Positions 1 to 8,853 of a stretch of 64,000 nucleotides of DNA are shown here, one piece after another. The stretch's first letter is position 1; every line of letters begins with the position of its first letter. A model generated the notes under the pieces. It searched no databases and had not been told where the DNA came from. It saw only the letters and a list, made by a program, of their open reading frames with translations. The position numbers and the translations under genes were made by a program. Source of the DNA: Fidelibacterota bacterium (GTDB lineage: Bacteria; Fidelibacterota; Marinisomatia; Marinisomatales; SCKK01). Where the stretch lies: the NCBI GenBank assembly GCA_004124475.1, contig SCKK01000007.1, positions 20,894 through 84,893 of the forward strand. Reading direction: 5' to 3'.

Positions 1-1
1 C

Positions 2-1402
2 GAAGTTATTAATTTTCTTAAACATCCAAAACGATACCAGAAACTGGGGGGGAAAATTCCTAAAGGGGTACTTTTATTAGGACCACCTGGCACAGGTAAA
101 ACATTGCTGGCACGAGCTGTAGCAGGGGAAGCAGATGTTCCGTTTTTCAGTCTGAGTGGGGCGGATTTTGTGGAAATGTTTGTAGGTGTTGGAGCCTCCC
201 GGGTTAGAGATTTATTTGAACAGGGGAAAAAACATGCACCAAGCATTATTTTTATAGATGAGATAGATGCTGTAGGTCGACACCGTGGAGCTGGTATCGG
301 GGGTGGGCACGACGAAAGGGAGCAAACTCTTAATGCATTATTGGTGGAGATGGACGGATTTGAAGACAATCAGAATGTCATTCTTCTGGCAGCTACGAAC
401 CGTCCGGATGTGCTTGATACTGCATTACTCCGTCCTGGGAGGTTTGATAGACAGATCGTAGTAGATGTACCCGATCTCCGAGGACGAATCGGTATTTTAA
501 AGGTCCACACAAGAAAAACACCCCTTGATAAAGATATAGATCTCGAAACTTTGGCGAGAGGGACCCCAGGATTAGTTGGGGCGGATTTGGCAAATCTGGT
601 TAATGAAGCATCGTTGTTGGCTGCGCGTAAAAAAAGGAAAAAAGTATGTATGGAGGATTTTGAAGACGCGAAAGATAAGGTTATGATGGGTGTAGAGCGG
701 AGAAGTTTAATTTTAAGCGATGAAGAAAAGAAACTGACAGCTTATCACGAATCAGGTCACGCCTTGATGGCAAACCTGTTACCGAAAGCTGATCCGGTCC
801 ATAAAGTAACCATTATCCCTCGAGGACGGGCATTGGGGCTTACGTCTCAATTACCCATCGATGAGAAACATAATTACTCTAAATCCCATATCGAAGCACG
901 ACTTTATGTTTTATTAGGAGGTCGGGTTGCGGAAAAACTCATTTTTAATGAATTGTCAACCGGTGCAAGTAATGATATTGAAATTGCTACAGAATTAGCA
1001 AGAAAAATGGTATGTGAATGGGGAATGAGTGATACAATGGGTCCTTTGTCTTTTGGCAAAAAGGAGGAAGAAATATTTTTAGGTAGAGAAATACAGACTC
1101 ACCGTGATTATAGCGAAAAAACCGCACAAACAATAGATCAGGAAGTCACAAAAATTGTAATGGATGCCGAAAAAAAGTCAAACGAACTTTTAAAGGATAA
1201 TATTGACATACTTAACAGAATAGCGAATGAACTGATTGAACATGAGACGCTTACAGGAGATGAGATTGACAAGATTATTTCCGGGAAAAAGCTGAGAAAA
1301 AGGAGAAGAACAAAAAATTCTTCAAATAGCAATCACGGTCGAAAGAATGCTTCCAAAAGCCGGGCAAAGCAAGTGAAGAAAGAAGTGGAAGAGGTCGGAT
1401 AA
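2..1402 (+). CDS. ftsH: ATP-dependent zinc metalloprotease FtsH (5' truncated by window)
   Basis: FtsH is a membrane-anchored AAA+ hexamer that unfolds and degrades membrane and short-lived cytosolic proteins. The reading frame is open from base 2, so the N-terminal membrane part lies outside the window. Visible in order: Walker A GPPGTGKT (about bases 80-103), Walker [12 protein letters not shown], the second region of homology [20 protein letters not shown], and the zinc protease motif HESGH with the downstream acidic ligand region around [10 protein letters not shown]. The C-terminus is a long Lys/Arg-rich tail, more basic than usual. It ends 248 bases before a strong terminator. Family assignment is certain; only the start is missing. 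Confidence 0.97.
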   Translation, partial: EVINFLKHPKRYQKLGGKIPKGVLLLGPPGTGKTLLARAVAGEADVPFFSLSGADFVEMFVGVGASRVRDLFEQGKKHAPSIIFIDEIDAVGRHRGAGIGGGHDEREQTLNALLVEMDGFEDNQNVILLAATNRPDVLDTALLRPGRFDRQIVVDVPDLRGRIGILKVHTRKTPLDKDIDLETLARGTPGLVGADLANLVNEASLLAARKKRKKVCMEDFEDAKDKVMMGVERRSLILSDEEKKLTAYHESGHALMANLLPKADPVHKVTIIPRGRALGLTSQLPIDEKHNYSKSHIEARLYVLLGGRVAEKLIFNELSTGASNDIEIATELARKMVCEWGMSDTMGPLSFGKKEEEIFLGREIQTHRDYSEKTAQTIDQEVTKIVMDAEKKSNELLKDNIDILNRIANELIEHETLTGDEIDKIISGKKLRKRRRTKNSSNSNHGRKNASKSRAKQVKKEVEEVG

Positions 1403-1650
1403 CTACAAAATATATATCTACCTAAATTGGACAAAGCCATCCGTCAGCAGACGGTTCCTACGGGAAAACTAAAAAATCTGTGCCATAGGCATCCCTGCGG
1501 GAAAAGCTGAAAGTAGTCCCAAACCTTCGGGATTGTCTTCGCAATGATGCCTGGAATACCTATGAATGGTAGCAACGCAATAGGAAGTCGCAATATCTTC
1601 CATAATTTGCATGAAAGCGTTCAGATTAGGTAAAATTATTGTTTGAAGTG
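1403..1650. other. Intergenic gap with short dispersed palindromes
   Basis: No gene is seen. The gap holds the 16-bp near-palindrome TCCCAAACCTTCGGGA (1517-1532) and a copy of the CCGTCAGCNNACGG motif (about 1441-1454). Both recur elsewhere in the window. The weak antisense ORF here has no ribosome binding site or family resemblance. Confidence 0.5.
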
Positions 1651-1690
1651 AAATAACCACTCATTGATTTTTTTGAGTGGTTATTTTTTA
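1651..1690 (+). terminator. Rho-independent terminator between ftsH and folP
   Basis: A perfect 13-bp stem (AAATAACCACTCA at 1651-1663 with TGAGTGGTTATTT at 1674-1686) closes a 10-base loop and runs into T-rich sequence. The symmetric A-run and T-run suggest it could act in both directions. It separates ftsH from the folP-cdaA operon. Confidence 0.85.
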
Positions 1691-1707
1691 AATCAACTTT
1701 GGATTAA

Positions 1708-2541
1708 ATGAGTATTCATAAACTGCTGGCACAAGATAGAACATTGATCATGGGAGTTCTTAATGTTACCCCAGATTCTTTTTCAGATGGTGGGAAATTT
1801 CTCTCCCCATTACTGGCAATCGAACATACCTACAAAATGATTGAAGAGGGGGCTGATATTATCGATATTGGGGGAGAATCTTCCAGACCTGGATCAGATC
1901 CGGTATCAATTGAGGAGGAAGTAAATCGCGTTTTACCAATCATTGATGCGCTAAATGACAACATTAGTGTTCCGTTATCCATAGACACTTATAAATCAAA
2001 GGTAGCCCAAGAATCTCTAAAATTAGGGGTAGAAATTGTCAATGATATCAGTGGACTAAGGAGTGATCCTAAAATGGGTAAAATCATTTCCGAATATAAA
2101 GCATTCGTTATCATCATGCACATGAAAGGCACACCTAAAAACATGCAGGATAATCCTTATTATGATAATCTCCTGGAGGAAATTATTGAATTTTTCAACA
2201 GGCAGATCCAAATTGCCGTTAATTCAGGAATACAAAAAAACAGGATTATTTTAGATCCTGGTATTGGTTTCGGGAAACGGATTGCTGATAATTTTGTGCT
2301 TTTGAATTCCCTACAAAAGTTAGCAGATTTAGGTTACCCTATGTTAGTTGGTTCTTCCAGGAAATCGTTTATTGGGTTGACGCTGAAATTACCGCCAAAT
2401 CAAAGGGTAGAGGGAACAGCGGCTACAGTGACAGCATCCATATTAAATGGTGCAAAAATTGTGAGAGTTCATGATGTAAAAGAGATGAAGAGGGTCGTTA
2501 CTATCGCAGATTTAATCCTCAGGAATGGACAACAGTCATGA
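1708..2541 (+). CDS. folP: Dihydropteroate synthase
   Basis: Joins para-aminobenzoate to 6-hydroxymethyl-dihydropterin pyrophosphate in cytosolic folate synthesis. The 277-residue length is normal. Signatures: MGVLNVTPDSFSDGG near the N-terminus, the SSRPGSD loop, DISG, DPGIGFGK and the C-terminal RVHDV stretch. The start is the ATG directly after the terminator. The stop overlaps the next start in an ATGA arrangement, so folP and cdaA are translationally coupled. This pairing is common in Bacteroidetes-type genomes (family knowledge). Confidence 0.96.
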   Translation: MSIHKLLAQDRTLIMGVLNVTPDSFSDGGKFLSPLLAIEHTYKMIEEGADIIDIGGESSRPGSDPVSIEEEVNRVLPIIDALNDNISVPLSIDTYKSKVAQESLKLGVEIVNDISGLRSDPKMGKIISEYKAFVIIMHMKGTPKNMQDNPYYDNLLEEIIEFFNRQIQIAVNSGIQKNRIILDPGIGFGKRIADNFVLLNSLQKLADLGYPMLVGSSRKSFIGLTLKLPPNQRVEGTAATVTASILNGAKIVRVHDVKEMKRVVTIADLILRNGQQS

Positions 2542-3311
2542 CACTTTTTAAAATCGGTTTTTTGACCATCACTTTGGTGGATGTTATTGACATCTTATTA
2601 GTGAGTTGGCTCTTTGTAAAGTTATATTTTTATTTTAAGGGTACTCGTGCAGGCCATATGTTGGTAGGTCTGGTCATTATACTTGTGGCATCATTTGTAT
2701 TTCGATCTATTGGGATGAGTGGTATGTCATGGATTATTGATAGCCTTCAAACGGTTTGGGTGGTGGCGTTTGTCATTTTATTCCAACCGGAACTACGGCG
2801 TCTTTTAATCTATGTGGGCAGAACTCGCATTTTCAGTAAAATATTCCGGGTGGGAACCTCCAAAACGATTGATTCGGTAGTAGAGGCAAGCTTGTCGTTA
2901 AAAGAACATGGGTGGGGAGGATTGATCGTACTTCAAAGGGATACAGGACTCAAGAGTTTAAAAGAAGCGGGAACACCTTTAAAAGCAGAGGTCACGGCGC
3001 CACTTTTGGTTTCTTTATTCAATCCATCTTCTCCTCTCCACGATGGAGCAGTGATTATTCAAAATGATGTTATCGAAGCCGCCCAATGTATATTACCTCT
3101 GACAGAAAGTGAATTAGTTGACCCGGATATGGGTACGCGACACCGTGCTGCTTTAGGATTAAGTGAAGAAACAGATGTCATCGTCGTTGTGGTTTCCGAA
3201 GAGAAAAAGCGAATATCTGTTGCGATGAATGGCGTATTTCATCTTAATTTAGACAAATTTGCACTCAGAAGGTTTCTCAACGAATACCTGTTTGCGGGAT
3301 CCGGTGAATAA
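2538..3311 (+). CDS. cdaA: Diadenylate cyclase, CdaA type (c-di-AMP synthase)
   Basis: Makes cyclic di-AMP from two ATP; c-di-AMP controls potassium and cell-wall homeostasis in bacteria that have it. Three hydrophobic segments fill residues 5-85, followed by the DisA_N catalytic domain (about 110-235). The two signature motifs are present: DGA (169-171) in LHDGAVIIQ and GTRHR (199-203). Length 257 aa is typical. The ATG overlaps the folP stop by 4 bases. Its usual partner, a YbbR/CdaR protein, is not adjacent but occurs at 45195-46178. Confidence 0.96.
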   Translation: MTLFKIGFLTITLVDVIDILLVSWLFVKLYFYFKGTRAGHMLVGLVIILVASFVFRSIGMSGMSWIIDSLQTVWVVAFVILFQPELRRLLIYVGRTRIFSKIFRVGTSKTIDSVVEASLSLKEHGWGGLIVLQRDTGLKSLKEAGTPLKAEVTAPLLVSLFNPSSPLHDGAVIIQNDVIEAAQCILPLTESELVDPDMGTRHRAALGLSEETDVIVVVVSEEKKRISVAMNGVFHLNLDKFALRRFLNEYLFAGSGE

Positions 3312-3828
3312 AAAGTTTAATTGCTGCTGTACGACTATTTAGAGTCTGTCTATAATGTCGGGACTTCTTTCTCCGTAGCCCCGTCATTCATGGCGGGGTT
3401 AGGGATTCTAATAACACGCTGACGCCGTTCAAGGAGTTTTAAACATATGATACTCCAAATGATAGGGGCATGAATGCCCTGCTGGAATTTTGGCGCATTC
3501 AAATCCTCCCCCCGACAAGTCGGGGTCGGGAAAGGGCTGGGCTATTGATATTAAAACTTGTAACTTTATAGATTAAAATAGTTGTATGTAATAAATTCGT
3601 CAGCCAACGGATGACATAAACCGTGTCATTTTGTTGCATTAAATTTTGTGCCTATATAAGGAGTTCTGTAGTGAGATTTCAAGAAGAATTACTTGTCCCA
3701 AAAGGTAATAGATTTGTGTAAGACTAATTTCCTATATTTCTTCAATCTTTGTCCACAGGATCCTGCGGATGTTCCTTATCCCAAACCATCGGGATCAGTG
3801 GCTCAAAGGTAAATAGTTTCAAATGATG
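3312..3828. other. Intergenic repeat-rich region upstream of the IS element
   Basis: About 500 bases without a convincing gene. Contents: the hairpin CCCCGTCA-TTCA-TGGCGGGG (3379-3398), CCCCGACAAGTCGGGG (3510-3525, again at 41192-41207), TCCACAGGATCCTGCGGA (3752-3769), TCCCAAACCATCGGGA (3779-3794), and a stretch near 3528-3560 (GGGCTATTGAT...AAAAC) resembling 29448-29466. A 16-codon reading frame at 3671-3721 has a plausible AAGGAG site but matches nothing I know; it may be the head of a lost gene. Confidence 0.55.
3379..3398 (+). terminator. Hairpin downstream of cdaA, possible terminator
   Basis: An 8-bp GC-rich stem (one G.U) with a TTCA loop lies 68 bases after the cdaA stop. No strong T-run follows, so termination is uncertain. 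It could instead be another member of the dispersed palindromes. Confidence 0.4.
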
Positions 3829-3856
3829 CCCTAATTCCGATATTGAGCTAAGAAAA

Positions 3857-3915
3857 ACCTCCTAAGTGATTTAAATTATGATATTTGTAAGAACAATCAA
3901 AATCACTCAGGAGGT
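3857..3915 (+). promoter_or_regulatory. Hairpin sequestering the transposase ribosome binding site
   Basis: ACCTCCTAAGTGATTT (3857-3872) can pair with AAATCACTCAGGAGGT (3900-3915) over 15 of 16 positions. The 3' arm contains the AGGAGGT ribosome binding site, 8 bases before the transposase ATG at 3924. A transcript entering from outside would carry both arms and hide the site. A transcript starting inside the loop would leave it free. Such protection against read-through translation is known from other IS elements; for this one it is inference. Confidence 0.7.
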
Positions 3916-3923
3916 GAAAGATA

Positions 3924-5266
3924 ATGTCAGGAAGAATATTACCATTTTTAGTCACACAATCCAAAGAAAAATTAACGGATCGAGGTCATTTAGCCATTAT
4001 TGATGAGTTCATAACCTGTATAGGATTTAAAGATCAGATTTCGAGGTTATTTCCTAAGCCAGGTTCTGGTAGAGGAATAGAGTCATATGACTATATTCGT
4101 ACCCTAATGTTTCATTTATTAGATGGCGGTCGTTATTTGGAAGATATTCAAGCCGTGAAGAACGATGTGGGGTTCAATGAGTTAATTAAGATAAAGAGGA
4201 TGCCGGGTTCAGATGCGGTAGGAGACTGCCTGCCTGTCGGCAGACAGGGCTTCGTAGAACAGGAGGTTGGGGATTGACTTCTGCTGTGGACAAGGTGATT
4301 GATTACTCTGTAAAGCAATATTTAGCCAATTTTGAGAGTGATGAATTGACATTTGATCCGGATGCCACGTTAATTGTGTCGGAGAAGGGGGATGCTGAAA
4401 AGAGTTATAAAGGGTTTACAGGCTATCACCCGATGTTGGGCTTTTTGTCTGATGGTGAGGGTAATCCAATGTGTTCATACGTGAAATTTCGTCATGGAAA
4501 TGCATCCCCTCAGGTAGATATTCTGGAGTCATTACAGCATACGGAGACTTTGTTGAGACAGGGGCAACGAATAAAATACTTTCGGAGTGATAGTGCAGCT
4601 TATCAGTCAAAGATCGTTGATTACTGCAATGATCATGGGATTTATTACACGATTACGGCAGACATGGATGCATCGGTAAGGGACGCAATTTTATCTATCC
4701 CTTCAAATAGTTGGAACCCTTTACACGACAGGAAAGATGGATTTAAGACTGGTAGGGAGGTTTCGGAGACAATCCATACCATGAATGAAAACAACCACAG
4801 TTTTCGATTGATTGTTCAGAGGGAACTTATAGACGAGCCTTCATTGTTTGAATGTTGGGGGAATTACAAGTACTACTGTATCATCACCAACATCCCGGAG
4901 GAGGAAAATAATAGTGAAGAGGTGATCTGGCATCACAATAGACGGGGAAATGCAGAGAAGTATATTGAGGATAGCAAGTATGGGTTAAAATTACGCTTTG
5001 TTCCTTGTGGACAATATGAGGCCACCACGATGTATTTTATGATTGGGATGCTAACTTACAATCTGATTAAGCTGATGCAGATATTGGTGCTACCGAAACG
5101 ATGGTTAAAGAAGACCATTCTTGGGTTAAGAAACACCCTCTTTCGGATAGTAGCCAAGGTCACCAAAAGCGGTCATCAAATCAAACTACAGGTGAATAAA
5201 ACTCTGGAAGAAATAGAGGAGTTAATATTAATACGGGAAAGAATTTATCAGTTATCCATTGCTTGA
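3924..5266 (+). pseudogene. IS1380-like transposase, frameshifted by a 20-bp palindrome insertion
   Basis: The first part reads 117 codons (3924-4277); the second part continues in another frame to 5266. Deleting the 20 bases 4229-4248 restores one 440-residue frame reading GDWLRRTGGWGLTSAVDK across the join, which fits the family's usual GDWLRR context. DDE-type features are visible: FDPDATLIV, FRSDSAAYQ (second Asp) and RRGNAEKYIED (Glu). The start is the ATG at 3924 with an AGGAGGT site. An active fusion through programmed frameshifting is unlikely because the palindrome itself explains the break. Confidence 0.9.
4229..4248. repeat. 20-bp dispersed palindrome inserted in the transposase gene
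   Basis: CCTGCCTGTCGGCAGACAGG is a near-perfect hairpin that interrupts the TGG tryptophan codon of the transposase. A second copy with 18 of 20 identical bases is at 10177-10196 (CCTGCTTATCGGCAGACAGG). Read in frame it encodes a string like LPVGRQG, which I recall as a recurrent odd insert in proteins from metagenome-assembled genomes. Confidence 0.85.
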
Positions 5267-5542
5267 GTATAGATGAAAAGAGGAAAAGTTATATTCCCTT
5301 CTTTGGGAAATAAGATAGGTACGCCTATTTTGGAAAAAACCATAAACAAAAACCCCTGATTTATTCTGTTGGAAGTTGATATTAGACTCGATTTTGTGAT
5401 TCCAACTCCTTTAACCAGATAAAATGTACAATTATCGAAAAAATTCTAAAGAAGATCCTATTCGAACTGTCAATATCGGAATTTGGGTTGATGGAAACCA
5501 CTTGATTAACTCATAGAATTACCTCAAATTTTGAATTACCCA

Positions 5543-6952
5543 ATGAAAAAGACATTACTGACACAGTGTGTCTTCCTACTATTGCTCATGAGATTGGAAG
5601 GCCAAATAGATAGTTTATCTCTGTCAGGAGAGGAAAGTGTTGTCCTTCCTGGATTTGATTTATTTATTGCAACAGATTATTATCAATCAATTTTACTACG
5701 TTGGAGCGTTGAGCATCAAATTGGACATGGGAAAATATCCATTAAAAGAAGTGAAGACTTAAAGGGTGAGTTTGAAATGATTGCTCAAGTCGAGGATGAT
5801 GTTTCATTATGGAGGGATTGGGAGGTTGAAGTAGACAATGTTTATTTTTACCGGTTAATATGGGAAGATCCGTTTGGAAATACATTTGCCACATCAGAAA
5901 AAACGCCTCCTCTGGCATCTCCATTGCCTTTACCGGATGATTTATCCATTTTAAATTTGACTATGAAGCCGGATAGCGAGTTTCCCCTTAACCTATCTAC
6001 AGAACAAAACGGACTGATACTTATTTCCACCCAAATTGATACTCAGATCTTTCAAGGAGAAATTTATGATAGCCTAGGGTCGGATATTATCCTGAAAAGT
6101 GATAGCAGTGAATTATTCCTTAAACCCGTCCAAAACCTTCATGACCTTTTCCATTATATTTTTATCCGTCCATTAATCTATTCATCTCCTTTTGTTTTAG
6201 AGAATAAATCTATCCAATGGATTCAGTTAGACCAACGCCATCTGGGGCTATTTTCAGTACAGACCCAGGTTTTACCAGATTCAGGAACAGAAGCTCTCTT
6301 ATCAAGGTTAGTTGATGACTTGGGTTTTTACGGATACGATCAATACTTCGAAGAACTTCATTATAAAGGGGTAGTAGGTACTTTGTATTGGGAAGACTTA
6401 TCTTTTTCTACAACCAGAATTCTCAAAGACAACTTGACTAATATTTTGGAAGAAGGACTAACCCCACAAGTTGTCGATTATATTGAAAAGACATATTTAA
6501 TCCTGAATCCGCAAATTCATACCGAATCTATAAATATCAATGATGGAGGTAAATTAGAGACTGATTTACATTTTATTCTTCAAACCTGGTTAGAGGAATT
6601 AGAATCTCAAATTTTTTCTTATGAGAATCAGGATTCGATTCTTGTTTTAGATAACAAACCTAAAGTCCCAGAAATCTTTGCCCTCTATCAGAATTATCCC
6701 AATCCATTTAATAATGAGACGACAATCCGCTTCGCTTTGTTGGAAGAGGGTCTGATAACACTGATTGTATTTGATGCAACGGGTCATGAAGTAGGCGTAT
6801 TAATTAACGAGGAATATTTATCTCCAGGGCATTATAGTTTTAATTGGAAAGGAGAGAATTACAGTAGCGGTATCTATTTCTTCTCCCTCAAAGCCTTTGT
6901 GGGTGAGTATGAAGTATTTGTAGATTCGAGGAAGATGATATATTTAAAATAG
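5543..6952 (+). CDS. Secreted protein with type IX secretion sorting domain
   Basis: A 469-residue exported protein of unknown role. The ATG at 5543 gives a classic signal peptide (MKKTLLTQCVFLLLLM..EGQ); an upstream in-frame TTG at 5531 adds four residues without benefit. Residues about 35-110 resemble a fibronectin type III-like fold (RWSV...KRSED...YFYRLIWEDPFGN). The last 90 residues are a C-terminal sorting domain of the Por type: YQNYPNPFN, then IRFAL, LIVFDATGHEV, GHYSFNWKGEN and SSGIYFFSLKA. This predicts outer-membrane translocation by the type IX system and surface attachment or release. The middle has no recognised enzyme motif. CBS gene follows 25 bases downstream. Confidence 0.85.
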   Translation: MKKTLLTQCVFLLLLMRLEGQIDSLSLSGEESVVLPGFDLFIATDYYQSILLRWSVEHQIGHGKISIKRSEDLKGEFEMIAQVEDDVSLWRDWEVEVDNVYFYRLIWEDPFGNTFATSEKTPPLASPLPLPDDLSILNLTMKPDSEFPLNLSTEQNGLILISTQIDTQIFQGEIYDSLGSDIILKSDSSELFLKPVQNLHDLFHYIFIRPLIYSSPFVLENKSIQWIQLDQRHLGLFSVQTQVLPDSGTEALLSRLVDDLGFYGYDQYFEELHYKGVVGTLYWEDLSFSTTRILKDNLTNILEEGLTPQVVDYIEKTYLILNPQIHTESININDGGKLETDLHFILQTWLEELESQIFSYENQDSILVLDNKPKVPEIFALYQNYPNPFNNETTIRFALLEEGLITLIVFDATGHEVGVLINEEYLSPGHYSFNWKGENYSSGIYFFSLKAFVGEYEVFVDSRKMIYLK

Positions 6953-6977
6953 TATTCAGAAATCCGGAGATAAAGAT

Positions 6978-7514
6978 ATGACAGAAGATTTTAATGATGA
7001 ATTCCAACAGATGGACGAGCGGGAATTTGAAACAGAACACACAATGGGTAAGGCAGTTTCCATTGAAGCCCCCATAAGCAGTCTACAACTCCAGAAGATG
7101 ATTACGGTGGATTTGGGAACAACGGTCGCTGATGTTGTTAAATTGATCCAGACTGAAGGGGTCGCATGTGTTCTGGTTACGGATCAAGGAAAACTTGTCG
7201 GAATATTCACTGAGAGGGATGTTATCCGAAAATTAGTGGGTAAAGATCTTGATCATACCCGGGAAATTGTGGATGACTACATGACACCAGATCCTCGCTT
7301 CTTGTTCATAGACGATCCCATTGCGTACGCATTAAATCGAATGTATGATGGTGGTTACCGACACGTTCCAATTATAGATACTGATCATAAACCCGTAGGA
7401 ATTGTGGGAATATTGGATATCATCAGTCATTTAGCGGTCTATTATTCTGACGAGATTATGAATTTACCTCCCGATCCCTTACGGGTTGCCCAAAAACGAC
7501 CAGAAGGTGGATAA
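6978..7514 (+). CDS. CBS-domain-pair protein
   Basis: A 178-residue cytosolic protein made almost only of two CBS domains (about residues 35-95 and 100-160). The first contains VACVLVTDQGKLVGIFTERDVIRKLVG, the second YRHVPIIDTDHKPVGIVGILDII. CBS pairs bind adenine nucleotides or S-adenosyl compounds and usually regulate a partner; here no partner domain is fused. The acidic N-terminal 30 residues look disordered. An AATCCGGAGATAAAG ribosome binding region precedes the ATG. The neighbour upstream is a secreted protein, so no operon function can be deduced. Confidence 0.9.
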   Translation: MTEDFNDEFQQMDEREFETEHTMGKAVSIEAPISSLQLQKMITVDLGTTVADVVKLIQTEGVACVLVTDQGKLVGIFTERDVIRKLVGKDLDHTREIVDDYMTPDPRFLFIDDPIAYALNRMYDGGYRHVPIIDTDHKPVGIVGILDIISHLAVYYSDEIMNLPPDPLRVAQKRPEGG

Positions 7515-7846
7515 AATTTATTGTTTGTCAATGAGACTTCGTGAACACTTACCTCATATTTTGCAATTCCATTTCGTCAGGATGTCACTATCAAAAAGGA
7601 TATATGAAGTCTACGCACAGCATCCTTGTCCGCAGGATCCTTTTAGGGCATCCTGTGGATAAGGTAAACGGTATAAGAGACAAGTTGAAGAAATGGAATC
7701 TGTTAGACTTAATCCCTGATCACTTGAACAAATAAAATGAATTTTTTGGAAATACGAAGGATAGATACTGTGCCTGACTATATCCCCATACCATATAACT
7801 TATACCCCACACCCCTATTCTGTCTCCATAGATGGATAGTTAGTAA
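7515..7846. other. Intergenic region with CCGCAGGATCC-type repeat
   Basis: A GTG-initiated 64-codon frame at 7541-7735 overlaps a copy of the TCCGCAGGATCCT repeat (about 7630-7642) and its complementary half ATCCTGTGGATAAGG (about 7650-7664). It has no ribosome binding site or domain, so I do not call it a gene. Nothing else is seen. Confidence 0.5.
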
Positions 7847-8584
7847 ATGCGAAACTTGAGTTACTTAATATCTATTATTAGTCAACAAAAACTTATTTTT
7901 ATCATATTAGTGTTTTTCCTGTTTGGCTGTGCTGCTCACCCAACGGTAGCCTATAAAACCATGAAAAAGGGGGAAAAGCTTTACGGCTACTCTTTTTCCA
8001 TTGAGAATGTTTTTCCTGTTCTTTTTTATCGATATGGAATCTCAGAGATCAGTGACGTTGGTTTTCGTTTGGGTTTGCCCATATATGGTAGCGGATTCGA
8101 TTACTCCAGAATTTTATTCCAAAGCGGACAAAAAAGAGATGTCTTAAATATTGCCTGGTCGTGGACACCCAATTCCAACTTCGATTTTACATATTATAAA
8201 TTCACTGAAAAGAAAAAACGCCCTGGCATTGTTACCTACTGGGGTTTAAGAGGGATGTTCATACCCAAAGGAATTACGGGGGGTCGAAGTTTAAGAATTG
8301 GATTACTACTTGGATCAAACCTCAAAGGTAAATTTGGATATGAGATCGGTTACTTTCACGATGCTGCCGGTATTCCAATAAAACAGATATTTACTCCTAA
8401 ATTTGATGATGCTAATCCCGACTGGGACGACCGATATAAACAGTATCCCCTAACTTCAGATTTTGGATTTCCGACTGAACATGCACGAATTACAGGGCTA
8501 TCTATTCGTTTGAATTTCTTCATCAATACTAGTAATAATAAGAAATTATCAAAAGGTGATTCGGAATCTGTTGATAATAATTGA
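7847..8584 (+). CDS. Putative lipoprotein with beta-barrel-like body
   Basis: A 245-residue protein of unknown function. The N-terminus has a hydrophobic signal (residues 15-26) ending in a lipobox LFGC with Cys28, so export and lipidation are predicted. The mature part alternates hydrophobic and polar residues with many aromatic ends (RYGISEISDVGFRLGLP, FDFTYYKFTEKK, WGLRGMFIP, LRIGLLLGSNLKG, FGYEIGYFHDAAG), which suggests a small outer-membrane barrel or lipocalin-like fold. The start is the ATG at 7847; the ribosome binding site is weak. Possibly the body of an older gene cassette upstream of the protease cassette (inference only). Confidence 0.6.
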   Translation: MRNLSYLISIISQQKLIFIILVFFLFGCAAHPTVAYKTMKKGEKLYGYSFSIENVFPVLFYRYGISEISDVGFRLGLPIYGSGFDYSRILFQSGQKRDVLNIAWSWTPNSNFDFTYYKFTEKKKRPGIVTYWGLRGMFIPKGITGGRSLRIGLLLGSNLKGKFGYEIGYFHDAAGIPIKQIFTPKFDDANPDWDDRYKQYPLTSDFGFPTEHARITGLSIRLNFFINTSNNKKLSKGDSESVDNN

Positions 8585-8853
8585 TGAGTCTACTCCGAAA
8601 AGGGTTTAAACAAAAGGTGAGTGGGTAATTTACATTGAATTCCCTTGGTAATTTAACACTTTATCCCTTCTATCTACATTTCACTGCGATAGACAGGATT
8701 ATTTTCAAGTATACCCCTAAAGTGGGTAATGATTTCATCTATCTGTCGTTAGGGACGATAGACAGGTCAATTCTAACAAAAATGACCTTTTCGGATACGA
8801 CTCATTGATCATAAAATACACCTTATCCATAATATATTCCATATATTTTGTTG
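8585..8853. other. Intergenic gap with a possible degenerate attC site
   Basis: Contains the imperfect inverted repeat CTATCTGTCG...CGATAGACAG (about 8739-8766). From 8771 it also carries CTAACAAAAAT, which is imperfectly complementary to ATTTTGTTGTTAG ending at 8857. The layout (inverse core, about 70 bases, then GTTAG at the cassette boundary) is what an attC of a preceding integron cassette would look like, but the inner stem is poor. Confidence 0.35.

Larger units (their letters stand above)
3829..5487 (+). mobile_element. IS1380-family-like insertion sequence, about 1.66 kb
   Basis: Bounded by terminal inverted repeats CCCTAATTCCGATATTGA (3829-3846) and TCAATATCGGAATTTGGG (5470-5487, whose complement is CCCAAATTCCGATATTGA); 17 of 18 positions match. 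The single transposase gene and the length of 1.66 kb fit the IS1380 family. A target duplication is not clear: GATG flanks the left end directly (3825-3828) and occurs 2 bases outside the right end (5490-5493). Transposase expression is probably throttled by a hairpin over its ribosome binding site. The element is probably dead because its gene is frameshifted. Confidence 0.85.

Noticed and set aside
3924..5266. Programmed frameshift producing the transposase
   Set aside because: Deleting the 20-bp palindrome alone restores the frame and family motif, and no slippery run sits at the junction.
7541..7735. 64-codon GTG frame
   Set aside because: It has no ribosome binding site and reads through a dispersed repeat.
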